This document shows positions 1 to 7,370 of a stretch of 64,000 nucleotides of DNA, piece by piece (the first letter of the stretch is position 1; each line of letters opens with the position of its first letter). The DNA comes from Pseudomonas sp. GM21 (GTDB lineage Bacteria > Pseudomonadota > Gammaproteobacteria > Pseudomonadales > Pseudomonadaceae). The notes beneath the pieces are model-generated. The model searched no databases. It saw nothing but the letters and a program-made list of their open reading frames with translations, and had not been told where the DNA came from. The translations under genes were made by a program, and so were the position numbers. Location: assembly GCF_000282215.1 (NCBI RefSeq), contig NZ_AKJS01000112.1:1-64000 (forward strand), given 5' to 3'.

Positions 1-14
1 CTTCGTCCACCCCA
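1..14 (+). tRNA. tRNA-His, 3' end only
   Basis: The first 14 bases are identical to the last 14 bases of the complete tRNA-His at 238-314, including the CCA end. The following ~45 bases, including the terminator hairpin, are also nearly identical to those after the complete copy. The window therefore opens inside a second, upstream tRNA-His gene of the same cluster. Confidence 0.9.
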
Positions 15-23
15 TATTTCGAA

Positions 24-56
24 AGGCGCCAGATTAACAGTCTGGCGCCTTTGCTT
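24..56 (+). terminator. Rho-independent terminator after the first tRNA-His
   Basis: A perfect 10-bp stem (AGGCGCCAGA at 24-33 with TCTGGCGCCT at 41-50) encloses a 7-base loop and is followed by a T-rich stretch (TTTGCTTT). Confidence 0.8.
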
Positions 57-71
57 TAACAGCTTCAATCC

Positions 72-156
72 GCGGATGTGGTGGAATTGGTAGACACACT
101 GGATTTAGGTTCCAGCGCCGCGAGGCGTAAGAGTTCGAGTCTCTTCATCCGCACCA
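72..156 (+). tRNA. tRNA-Leu (anticodon UAG)
   Basis: The 85-nt gene has a perfect 7-bp acceptor stem (GCGGATG with CATCCGC), discriminator A and encoded CCA. A long variable arm marks a class II tRNA. The anticodon stem CTGGA/TCCAG encloses the loop TTTAGGT, placing TAG at the anticodon, so it reads CUN leucine codons. It lies between the two tRNA-His copies, an arrangement known upstream of tig in Pseudomonas. Confidence 0.95.
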
Positions 157-237
157 AATAAAGCTTCACTCATGCCGATTGGCTTGGTTGGGGTTGAACA
201 AAGAAGACGTTGTCTGGCTTCTTTGGAAATGCAAGAT

Positions 238-314
238 GGTGGGCGTAGCTCAGTTGGTAGAGCACGGGATTGTGACTCCCGTTGTCGAGGGTTCGATCCC
301 CTTCGTCCACCCCA
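238..314 (+). tRNA. tRNA-His (anticodon GUG)
   Basis: The 77-nt gene includes the extra 5' G(-1) typical of tRNA-His, opposite C73. The acceptor stem has one G-T pair. The anticodon GTG sits in the loop after GAT, and the encoded CCA ends at 314. It is the second copy in the cluster and has its own terminator. Confidence 0.95.
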
Positions 315-323
315 TATTTCGAG

Positions 324-357
324 AGGCGCCAGATTTAACAGTCTGGCGCCTTTTTTG
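324..357 (+). terminator. Rho-independent terminator after tRNA-His
   Basis: The same 10-bp stem as at 24-50 (AGGCGCCAGA/TCTGGCGCCT) has an 8-base loop and a run of six or more T. It closes the tRNA transcription unit. Confidence 0.85.
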
Positions 358-360
358 TTT

Positions 361-716
361 CAGCGGTTCGAGTGATTGGCGGCTGCAGGTTTTGAGTCGC
401 AGGGGCAGGGCGTTTCGTCGTATTTATGTTTCTCGATGATGCCGCGCTGCCCGCCGGCCTTGCTCGCAAGATCGGCTGTCAGGGAGATGATTGGCAACCG
501 CTTCTATATATAGAAGGGTTGGCGCAGGGCCCTGGCGTGATTGGCTGTATTTGCCATCGGGGCGAGGTGCATCCGTGCATTCGCACCTATAAATTGCCTG
601 CTGCGTTTTTACCCGTTTTCAGTAGGGTGACTTCTTGAGTTTGACCCACTAGAATGCATGCCCTTGATTCTGGGGTCGGAAACGGCCGGCTAACGTCTGT
701 GCAACGAGGAATATCC
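361..716. other. tRNA-tig intergenic region, no gene seen
   Basis: No convincing coding sequence lies here; the longest frame (426-638) has no ribosome binding site and an unconvincing composition. A 16-bp perfect palindrome (CTTCTATATATAGAAG) lies at 501-516 and a small hairpin (AGGTGC/GCACCT) at 565-588. A sigma-70-like promoter for tig is possible: GTGACT at 627-632, 17 bases, TAGAAT at 650-655. Confidence 0.5.
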
Positions 717-2027
717 ATGCAAGTTTCTGTTGAAAATACTACTGCTCTTGAGCGCCGCATGAGCGTCACCGTGCCGGCTGAGCGCATCGAGAGCCAGGTC
801 AACAAGCGTCTGCAGCAGACCGCCCAAAAGGCCAAGATTGCTGGCTTCCGTCCAGGCAAAGTGCCAATGAGCGAAATCAAGCGCCGTTTCGGTGCTGATG
901 CGCGTCAGGAAGCCGTGGGCGATGTCATCCAGTCTTCCTTCTACGAAGCTGTGGTTGAGCAGAAGCTGAACCCGGCTGGTTCGCCTTCGATCGAGCCTAA
1001 ATCCCTGGAAGCTGGCAAGGACCTGGAATACGTCGCCATTTTCGAAGTATTCCCTGAGTTCACCGTTGCCGGCTTCGAAGGTATCACCGTAGAGCGCCTG
1101 AGCGCTGACGTGGCTGATGCCGATCTGGACAAAATGCTGGACATCCTGCGCAAGCAGAACACCCGTTTTGAAGTGGCCGATCGCGCTGCCCAGAACGAAG
1201 ACCAGCTGAACATCGATTTCGTCGGCAAGGTTGACGGTGAAGTGTTCGCTGGCGGTTCCGCCAAGGGTACTCAGCTGGTGCTGGGTTCCGGCCGCATGAT
1301 CCCTGGCTTTGAAGACGGTCTGGTTGGCGCTAAAGCCGGCGAAGAGCGTGTTCTGAACCTGACCTTCCCAGAGGACTACCAGAACCTCGACCTGGCCGGT
1401 AAAACTGCCGAGTTCACCGTTACCGTGAACACTGTTTCCGAGCCAAAACTGCCAGAGCTGAACGAAGAATTCTTCGCTCAATTCGGCATCAAGGAAACCG
1501 GTCTGGAAGGCTTCCGCACCGAAGTTCGCAAGAACATGGAGCGTGAACTGCGTCAGGCGATCAAATCCAAGGTCAAGAATCAGGTAATGGACGGTCTGCT
1601 GGCCACCAACCCGATCGAAGTGCCTAAGGCTCTGCTGTCCAACGAAGTTGACCGTCTGCGTGTGCAGGCTGTTCAGCAGTTCGGCGGCAACATCAAGCCT
1701 GACCAGTTGCCGGCCGAGCTGTTCGAAGAGCAAGCCAAGCGCCGCGTTGTACTGGGTCTGATCGTGGCCGAAGTGGTCAAGCAATTCGACCTCAAGCCTG
1801 ACGAAACCCGCGTTCGCGAAATGATTCAGGAAATGGCTTCGGCCTACCAGGAGCCTGAGCAGGTCGTGTCCTGGTACTACAAGAACGACCAGCAGCTGAA
1901 CGAAGTCCGTTCGGTTGTGCTGGAAGAACAAGTTGTGGATACTGTTCTGCAGAAAGCTAGTGTGACCGACAAGTCGGTCTCTTACGAAGAAGCAGTCAAG
2001 CCGGTAGAAGCTCCAAAAGCCGACTGA
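717..2027 (+). CDS. tig: Trigger factor, ribosome-associated chaperone
   Basis: This 436-residue chaperone binds the ribosome exit tunnel and shields nascent chains. The N-terminal ribosome-binding signature GFRPGKVP is at about residues 43-50. An FKBP-type PPIase domain follows at about 150-245 and then a helical C-terminal chaperone domain, all at normal length. I chose the ATG at 717 because GAGGA lies 7 bases upstream and the protein then starts MQVSVENT as in other Pseudomonas; an in-frame ATG at 654 has no such support. It heads the tig-clpP-clpX-lon protein quality-control series. Confidence 0.97.
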   Translation: MQVSVENTTALERRMSVTVPAERIESQVNKRLQQTAQKAKIAGFRPGKVPMSEIKRRFGADARQEAVGDVIQSSFYEAVVEQKLNPAGSPSIEPKSLEAGKDLEYVAIFEVFPEFTVAGFEGITVERLSADVADADLDKMLDILRKQNTRFEVADRAAQNEDQLNIDFVGKVDGEVFAGGSAKGTQLVLGSGRMIPGFEDGLVGAKAGEERVLNLTFPEDYQNLDLAGKTAEFTVTVNTVSEPKLPELNEEFFAQFGIKETGLEGFRTEVRKNMERELRQAIKSKVKNQVMDGLLATNPIEVPKALLSNEVDRLRVQAVQQFGGNIKPDQLPAELFEEQAKRRVVLGLIVAEVVKQFDLKPDETRVREMIQEMASAYQEPEQVVSWYYKNDQQLNEVRSVVLEEQVVDTVLQKASVTDKSVSYEEAVKPVEAPKAD

Positions 2028-2053
2028 TCGTTTTTGCGCTAAGAAGTAATCAC

Positions 2054-2081
2054 CATAAGCCAGCCTTCGTGCTGGCTTATG
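2054..2081 (+). terminator. Hairpin between tig and clpP
   Basis: A perfect 11-bp inverted repeat (CATAAGCCAGC/GCTGGCTTATG) has a 6-base loop. No T run follows, so it could be an mRNA-stabilising or attenuating hairpin rather than a full terminator. Confidence 0.5.
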
Positions 2082-2120
2082 CGTATTCAAGACATAACTA
2101 TTTGGGAGTGACTGCAGAGC

Positions 2121-2756
2121 ATGTTCCGTAATTCGTATATTCAGCAGAACTCTGATATCCAGGCCGCAGGCGGCCTGGTCCCGATGGTTGTCGAGCAGTC
2201 TGCTCGTGGCGAGCGCGCCTATGACATCTACTCGCGCCTTCTCAAGGAGCGAGTGATCTTTCTGGTTGGTCCGGTAGAGGACTACATGGCCAACCTGATC
2301 TGTGCGCAACTGCTGTTCCTTGAAGCGGAAAACCCGGACAAGGACATCCATCTCTATATCAACTCCCCGGGCGGTTCGGTGACGGCGGGCATGTCGATCT
2401 ATGACACCATGCAGTTCATCAAGCCAAACGTGTCGACCACCTGTATCGGTCAAGCGTGCAGCATGGGCGCGTTCCTTCTGACGGCCGGTGCCGCCGGCAA
2501 GCGTTATTGCCTGCCGAACTCGCGTGTGATGATTCACCAGCCACTGGGCGGTTTCCAGGGCCAGGCCTCGGATATCGAAATCCATGCCAAGGAAATCCTC
2601 TTCATTCGTGAGCGTCTCAACACGTTGATGGCCAAGCATAGCGGGCACACTCTTGAAGAAATCGAGCGCGATACCAATCGCGACAACTTCATGAGTGCAG
2701 AAGCTGCGCGTGATTACGGGTTGATCGATGAAGTGATCAGCCAGCGCCCGGCTTAA
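2121..2756 (+). CDS. clpP: ATP-dependent Clp protease proteolytic subunit ClpP
   Basis: This is the 211-residue serine peptidase that forms the double heptameric barrel fed by ClpX or ClpA. The catalytic triad is visible as Ser114 (in QACSMGA), His139 (in MIHQPLGG) and Asp188 (in TNRDNF). The short N-terminal stretch before the conserved core is the usual propeptide. clpX follows 113 bases downstream, as in most proteobacteria. Confidence 0.98.
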   Translation: MFRNSYIQQNSDIQAAGGLVPMVVEQSARGERAYDIYSRLLKERVIFLVGPVEDYMANLICAQLLFLEAENPDKDIHLYINSPGGSVTAGMSIYDTMQFIKPNVSTTCIGQACSMGAFLLTAGAAGKRYCLPNSRVMIHQPLGGFQGQASDIEIHAKEILFIRERLNTLMAKHSGHTLEEIERDTNRDNFMSAEAARDYGLIDEVISQRPA

Positions 2757-2801
2757 AAATAAGCAGCTCAAAATAAGGTGGGTCGGCTGGTCTGATCACC
2801 G

Positions 2802-2821
2802 GCGGGCTTGAAAAAGCCCGC
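2802..2821 (+). other. GNRA-capped hairpin between clpP and clpX
   Basis: GCGGGCTT and AAGCCCGC form a perfect 8-bp stem with a GAAA tetraloop, 48 bases before the clpX start. No T tract follows. It may be a partial terminator or a processing/stability element that separates clpP from clpX message. Confidence 0.45.
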
Positions 2822-2869
2822 AATAGCCTTCATCTTGTGTTGCAAGCCTATCGGATTTGGATCGAACGA

Positions 2870-4153
2870 ATGACTGACACCCGCAACGGCGAGGACAACG
2901 GCAAGCTGCTCTATTGCTCCTTCTGTGGCAAAAGCCAGCATGAAGTGCGCAAATTGATTGCCGGCCCCTCGGTCTTTATCTGCGACGAGTGCGTCGACCT
3001 GTGCAATGACATCATCCGAGAGGAGGTGCAGGAAGCCCAGGCCGAAAGCAGCGCGCATAAATTGCCTTCGCCTAAAGAAATCAGCGGCATCCTTGATCAG
3101 TACGTGATTGGTCAGGAGCGTGCGAAAAAGGTTTTGGCAGTAGCGGTCTACAACCACTACAAGCGCCTGAACCAGCGTGACAAAAAGAATGACGACGTCG
3201 AACTCGGCAAGAGCAACATCCTGCTGATCGGCCCGACAGGCTCGGGTAAAACCCTGCTTGCCGAAACACTGGCTCGTTTGCTGAACGTTCCGTTCACCAT
3301 TGCCGACGCAACCACCCTCACCGAGGCGGGTTATGTGGGTGAAGATGTCGAGAACATCATTCAGAAGCTGCTGCAGAAGTGCGATTACGACGTAGAAAAA
3401 GCCCAGATGGGCATTGTCTACATCGATGAGATCGACAAGATCTCGCGCAAGTCTGACAACCCGTCGATCACCCGGGACGTTTCCGGTGAAGGCGTGCAGC
3501 AGGCCCTGCTCAAGTTGATCGAGGGTACGGTCGCTTCCGTTCCACCTCAAGGTGGTCGCAAGCATCCGCAGCAGGAATTCCTTCAGGTCGACACCCGTAA
3601 CATCCTGTTCATCTGCGGTGGTGCGTTCTCCGGTCTGGAAAAGGTTATTCAAAACCGTTCCACCAAGGGCGGCATCGGTTTCAACGCGGAAGTGCGCAGC
3701 AAGGAAGAAGGCAAGAAAGTCGGTGAGTCCCTGCGTGAAGTCGAGCCTGACGATTTGGTCAAGTTCGGTCTGATCCCGGAATTCGTTGGTCGTCTGCCGG
3801 TACTTGCCACGCTGGACGAGCTTGATGAGGCTGCATTGATGCAGATTCTCACCGAGCCGAAAAATGCTCTGACCAAGCAGTATGCCAAGTTGTTCGAGAT
3901 GGAAGGCGTGGACCTGGAATTCCGGGCTGACGCACTGAAATCGGTCGCCAAACGTGCTCTGGAACGCAAGACCGGTGCCCGTGGACTGCGTTCGATTCTC
4001 GAAGGCGTATTGCTCGACACTATGTATGAAATCCCCTCGCAGTCCGAGGTGAGTAAAGTAGTGATCGATGAAAGCGTTATAGAAGGCAAGTCCAAGCCAC
4101 TGTATATCTACGAAAACAGTGAGCCTGCTGCCAAGGCCGCGCCAGACGCCTAA
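2870..4153 (+). CDS. clpX: ATP-dependent Clp protease ATP-binding subunit ClpX
   Basis: This AAA+ unfoldase of 427 residues delivers substrates to ClpP. The N-terminal zinc-binding domain has Cys16, Cys19, Cys38 and Cys41. Walker A GPTGSGKT is at 121-128, followed by Walker B (VYIDEID), and the ClpP-docking IGF tripeptide lies in GGIGFNAE. I start at the ATG at 2870 (MTDTRNGED), which matches the family; the longer frame from 2837 adds 11 residues without homology. A strong terminator follows, so lon is transcribed separately. Confidence 0.97.
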   Translation: MTDTRNGEDNGKLLYCSFCGKSQHEVRKLIAGPSVFICDECVDLCNDIIREEVQEAQAESSAHKLPSPKEISGILDQYVIGQERAKKVLAVAVYNHYKRLNQRDKKNDDVELGKSNILLIGPTGSGKTLLAETLARLLNVPFTIADATTLTEAGYVGEDVENIIQKLLQKCDYDVEKAQMGIVYIDEIDKISRKSDNPSITRDVSGEGVQQALLKLIEGTVASVPPQGGRKHPQQEFLQVDTRNILFICGGAFSGLEKVIQNRSTKGGIGFNAEVRSKEEGKKVGESLREVEPDDLVKFGLIPEFVGRLPVLATLDELDEAALMQILTEPKNALTKQYAKLFEMEGVDLEFRADALKSVAKRALERKTGARGLRSILEGVLLDTMYEIPSQSEVSKVVIDESVIEGKSKPLYIYENSEPAAKAAPDA

Positions 4154-4175
4154 GCGTCACGCAGCTGGAATAAAG

Positions 4176-4202
4176 AAGGGGCCTTCGGGCCCCTTTGCTT
4201 TT
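4176..4202 (+). terminator. Rho-independent terminator after clpX
   Basis: An 8-bp stem (AAGGGGCC/GGCCCCTT) capped by a TTCG tetraloop is followed by TTGCTTTT. Confidence 0.85.
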
Positions 4203-4227
4203 ACTGCCTTTTATCCCTGTCTTTGCG

Positions 4228-4256
4228 CTTGTTTTTTTTGAAGACAGCCCCCATCT
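4228..4256 (+). promoter_or_regulatory. Sigma-32 (heat shock) type promoter of lon
   Basis: CTTGTTT (4228-4234) and CCCCATCT (4249-4256) are 14 bases apart, close to the sigma-32 consensus CTTGAAA-N11-16-CCCCATNT. The site lies about 60 bases before the lon start, and lon is a classical heat-shock gene. No experimental support is available here. Confidence 0.65.
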
Positions 4257-4314
4257 TGGTTTCAAGCTTACTTCCATCTGTTTACGGCCTTATGGCCGCC
4301 GTAGAGGCGAAATC

Positions 4315-6711
4315 ATGAAGACAACCATCGAATTGCCTCTCCTGCCATTGCGTGATGTTGTGGTTTATCCGCACATGGTAATCCCGCTGTTCGTGGGGCG
4401 CGAGAAATCCATCGAAGCCCTCGAAGCTGCGATGACGGGCGACAAGCAGATCCTTCTGCTGGCTCAGAGAAACCCTGCTGACGACGATCCCGGTGAAGAT
4501 GCACTTTATCGCGTAGGGACTATTGCGACCGTTCTGCAGCTGCTCAAGCTGCCTGACGGCACGGTCAAGGTTTTGGTCGAAGGTGAGCAGCGGGGCGCCG
4601 TAGAGCGCTTCAGCGAAGTGGACGGCCACTGCCGTGCCGAAGTCTCGTTGATCGACGAAGTCGACGCGCCTGAACGCGAGTCGGAAGTGTTTGTGCGTAG
4701 CCTGCTGGCTCAGTTCGAACAATATGTGCAGTTGGGCAAGAAAGTCCCGGCTGAAGTCCTGTCGTCGCTCAACAGCATCGACGAGCCAGGCCGCCTGGTC
4801 GACACCATGGCCGCACACATGGCCCTGAAGATCGAGCAGAAGCAGGAAATCCTCGAAATCATCGATTTGTCGGCCCGGGTCGAGCACGTTCTGGCGCTGC
4901 TGGATGCCGAGATCGACCTGCTGCAAGTTGAAAAACGCATTCGCGGTCGCGTCAAAAAACAAATGGAGCGCAGTCAGCGCGAGTACTACCTGAATGAGCA
5001 GATGAAGGCCATTCAGAAGGAACTCGGTGACAGCGACGAAGGCCACAACGAAATCGAAGAGCTGAAAAAGCGCATCGATGCCGCCGGCCTGCCGAAAGAT
5101 GCCTTGGCCAAAGCCCAGGGTGAATTGAACAAGCTCAAGCAAATGTCGCCAATGTCCGCGGAAGCGACCGTGGTGCGTTCTTACATCGACTGGCTGGTTC
5201 AGGTGCCGTGGAAGGCCCAGAGCAAAGTGCGTCTGGACCTTGCGCGCGCAGAAGACATCCTTGATGCAGACCACTATGGTCTGGAAGAAGTCAAAGAGCG
5301 GATCCTCGAATACCTCGCCGTGCAAAAACGCGTGAAGAAAATTCGGGGGCCGGTGTTGTGCCTGGTCGGCCCACCTGGCGTGGGTAAAACCTCGCTGGCG
5401 GAGTCGATTGCTCACGCCACCAACCGCAAATTCGTGCGCATGGCCCTCGGTGGCGTGCGTGACGAAGCCGAAATCCGTGGTCATCGCCGTACTTACATCG
5501 GTTCGATGCCAGGAAGATTGATTCAAAAGATGACCAAGGTGGGCGTCCGCAACCCGCTGTTCCTGCTCGATGAAATCGACAAAATGGGCAGCGACATGCG
5601 TGGCGATCCGGCGTCGGCGTTGCTGGAAGTGCTCGATCCCGAGCAGAACCACAACTTCAACGATCACTACCTGGAGGTCGATTACGACCTGTCCGATGTG
5701 ATGTTCCTGTGCACCTCGAACTCCATGAACATCCCACCGGCGTTGCTGGACCGGATGGAAGTGATTCGCCTGCCGGGCTACACCGAAGACGAGAAAATCA
5801 ACATCGCCGTCAAATACCTCTCGCCCAAGCAGATTACTGCCAACGGCTTGAAGAAAGGCGAGCTGGAATTCGACGCCGAAGCGATCCGCGACATCATCCG
5901 CTACTACACCCGCGAAGCCGGTGTGCGTGGGCTGGAACGCCAGATTGCCAAGGTGTGCCGCAAGGCGGTCAAAGAGCATGCAATGGAAAAACGTTTCTCG
6001 GTGAAGGTCACTGCCGAGATGCTCGAACACTTCCTGGGCGTGCGTAAATTCCGCTACGGCCTCGCTGAGTCGCAAGATCAGATCGGTCAAGTAACCGGGC
6101 TGGCATGGACACAAGTGGGCGGCGAGTTGCTGACCATCGAAGCCGCTGTCGTACCGGGTAAAGGCCAGTTGATCAAGACCGGTTCCCTGGGTGATGTGAT
6201 GGTCGAATCGATCACCGCAGCGTTGACCGTTGTCCGCAGCCGGGCCAAGAGCCTGGGAATCCCCCTGGACTTCCACGAGAAGCGCGACACGCATATCCAT
6301 ATGCCGGAAGGGGCAACCCCGAAGGACGGTCCTAGCGCCGGTGTGGGCATGTGCACGGCCCTGGTGTCGGCATTGACCGGGATTCCGGTGCGTGCGGACG
6401 TCGCCATGACGGGTGAAATCACTCTGCGTGGTCAGGTGCTGGCGATTGGTGGCTTGAAAGAAAAACTGCTCGCGGCTCACCGTGGCGGAATCAAGACTGT
6501 GATCATTCCTGAAGAGAACGTCCGCGATCTGAAGGAAATTCCGGACAATATCAAGCAAGATCTGCAGATTAAACCAGTTAAATGGATTGACGAAGTCCTG
6601 CAAATTGCGCTGCAATACGCGCCGGAGCCGCTGCCAGATGTGGTTCCAGAGATTGTTGCAAAGGATGAAAAACGCGAGTCTGACTCTAAGGAAAGAATTA
6701 GCACGCATTAG
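4315..6711 (+). CDS. lon: ATP-dependent protease Lon
   Basis: This AAA+ serine protease of 798 residues degrades misfolded and regulatory proteins. It has an N-terminal substrate-binding domain, Walker A GPPGVGKT, Walker B (FLLDEIDK) and a C-terminal protease domain with the Ser674-Lys717 dyad (DGPSAGVG and GGLKEKLL). The ATG at 4315 is preceded by TAGAGGCG and gives the family N-terminus MKTTIELPLL; the frame extends 40 codons further upstream, but through the promoter. It is probably heat-inducible from the promoter at 4228-4256. Confidence 0.97.
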   Translation: MKTTIELPLLPLRDVVVYPHMVIPLFVGREKSIEALEAAMTGDKQILLLAQRNPADDDPGEDALYRVGTIATVLQLLKLPDGTVKVLVEGEQRGAVERFSEVDGHCRAEVSLIDEVDAPERESEVFVRSLLAQFEQYVQLGKKVPAEVLSSLNSIDEPGRLVDTMAAHMALKIEQKQEILEIIDLSARVEHVLALLDAEIDLLQVEKRIRGRVKKQMERSQREYYLNEQMKAIQKELGDSDEGHNEIEELKKRIDAAGLPKDALAKAQGELNKLKQMSPMSAEATVVRSYIDWLVQVPWKAQSKVRLDLARAEDILDADHYGLEEVKERILEYLAVQKRVKKIRGPVLCLVGPPGVGKTSLAESIAHATNRKFVRMALGGVRDEAEIRGHRRTYIGSMPGRLIQKMTKVGVRNPLFLLDEIDKMGSDMRGDPASALLEVLDPEQNHNFNDHYLEVDYDLSDVMFLCTSNSMNIPPALLDRMEVIRLPGYTEDEKINIAVKYLSPKQITANGLKKGELEFDAEAIRDIIRYYTREAGVRGLERQIAKVCRKAVKEHAMEKRFSVKVTAEMLEHFLGVRKFRYGLAESQDQIGQVTGLAWTQVGGELLTIEAAVVPGKGQLIKTGSLGDVMVESITAALTVVRSRAKSLGIPLDFHEKRDTHIHMPEGATPKDGPSAGVGMCTALVSALTGIPVRADVAMTGEITLRGQVLAIGGLKEKLLAAHRGGIKTVIIPEENVRDLKEIPDNIKQDLQIKPVKWIDEVLQIALQYAPEPLPDVVPEIVAKDEKRESDSKERISTH

Positions 6712-6735
6712 TACGCATTTGCCTGGGGGGCTTCC

Positions 6736-6765
6736 TTGACAGTTTTTTAGAGCCCTTGTTATAAA
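6736..6765 (+). promoter_or_regulatory. Sigma-70 promoter of hupB
   Basis: TTGACA (6736-6741) and TATAAA (6760-6765) are separated by 18 bases. A 6-bp inverted repeat (AGAGCC/GGCTCT, 6749-6774) surrounds the -10 element and could be an operator or a transcript-start hairpin. The hupB start lies about 95 bases downstream. Confidence 0.65.
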
Positions 6766-6864
6766 GCGGCTCTTAAGTGTCTGTAGGCCATTCAGCACAC
6801 ACGTTTTTTGCTTTCACCAAAAAAAACTTAGAATCATACTCAAATAGATATAAGGGGACTTAGA

Positions 6865-7137
6865 GTGAACAAGTCGGAACTGATTGATGCTATCGCTGCA
6901 TCCGCTGATATCCCGAAAGCTGCTGCTGGCCGTGCGCTGGACGCAGTAATCGAATCCGTCACTGGCGCTCTCAAGGCTGGCGACTCTGTTGTTCTGGTTG
7001 GTTTCGGTACCTTCTCCGTAACTGATCGTCCAGCTCGCATTGGTCGTAACCCTCAGACCGGTAAGACACTGGAAATCGCAGCTGCCAAAAAACCAGGTTT
7101 CAAAGCCGGTAAAGCACTGAAAGAAGCTGTCAACTAA
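6865..7137 (+). CDS. hupB: DNA-binding protein HU, beta type
   Basis: This 90-residue nucleoid protein bends and constrains DNA as a dimer. The HU/IHF signature GFGTFSV is followed by the DNA-binding arm (RPARIGRNPQTGKTLEI). The start is a GTG at 6865 with AAGGGGA 6-8 bases upstream. Position between lon and ppiD is the conserved Pseudomonas order. Confidence 0.97.
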   Translation: MNKSELIDAIAASADIPKAAAGRALDAVIESVTGALKAGDSVVLVGFGTFSVTDRPARIGRNPQTGKTLEIAAAKKPGFKAGKALKEAVN

Positions 7138-7190
7138 GTTCGATTCAGGTTTTTGCCTATCCGGGTCGGGGTCATGCCTGACCTGGCAGC

Positions 7191-7268
7191 GGAGCGGTAG
7201 TCCAGTCGGCGAATTGCCGGTCCGAGACACCGAGGGTCGCACGTTCGATCCATCGATCCGCTCCGCCA
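7191..7268 (+). pseudogene. Degenerate tRNA-Asp-like gene
   Basis: The 78-nt stretch keeps a perfect tRNA-Asp acceptor stem (GGAGCGG with CCGCTCC), the start of the D arm (TAGTCCAGTCGG), GGGTCGC and a terminal GCCA. The anticodon loop no longer carries GTC and lacks the universal T33. Neither the anticodon arm nor the T arm forms a full stem. A terminator follows at once, so the region may still be transcribed. I read it as a decayed tRNA-Asp copy; an adapted tRNA-like RNA cannot be excluded. Confidence 0.65.
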
Positions 7269-7276
7269 GTTACGAG

Positions 7277-7304
7277 AAGGCGCATCCCCGGATGCGCCTT
7301 TCTT
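7277..7304 (+). terminator. Terminator after the tRNA-like element
   Basis: A 10-bp stem (AAGGCGCATC/GATGCGCCTT) with a 4-base loop is followed by TCTT. It ends the hupB/tRNA-like unit before ppiD. Confidence 0.7.
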
Positions 7305-7370
7305 CTATCCGGATTCTACCCACGCTCCACGGTTGCCTAATTTTGAAGTTCAACCGTTTCTGGGGGACGC

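Noticed and set aside
179..439. Frames running across tRNA-His and its terminator
   Set aside because: They are made of tRNA and terminator sequence.
426..638. 70-codon frame upstream of tig
   Set aside because: No ribosome binding site, no recognisable motif, and it covers hairpins and the likely tig promoter.
690..2771. Very long minus-strand open frame opposite tig and clpP
   Set aside because: It is antisense to two certain genes, has no ribosome binding site and its composition is that of a codon-bias shadow.
4282..6798. 838-codon minus-strand frame opposite lon
   Set aside because: It mirrors lon exactly; high GC at third positions keeps the antisense frame open. No recognisable domain.
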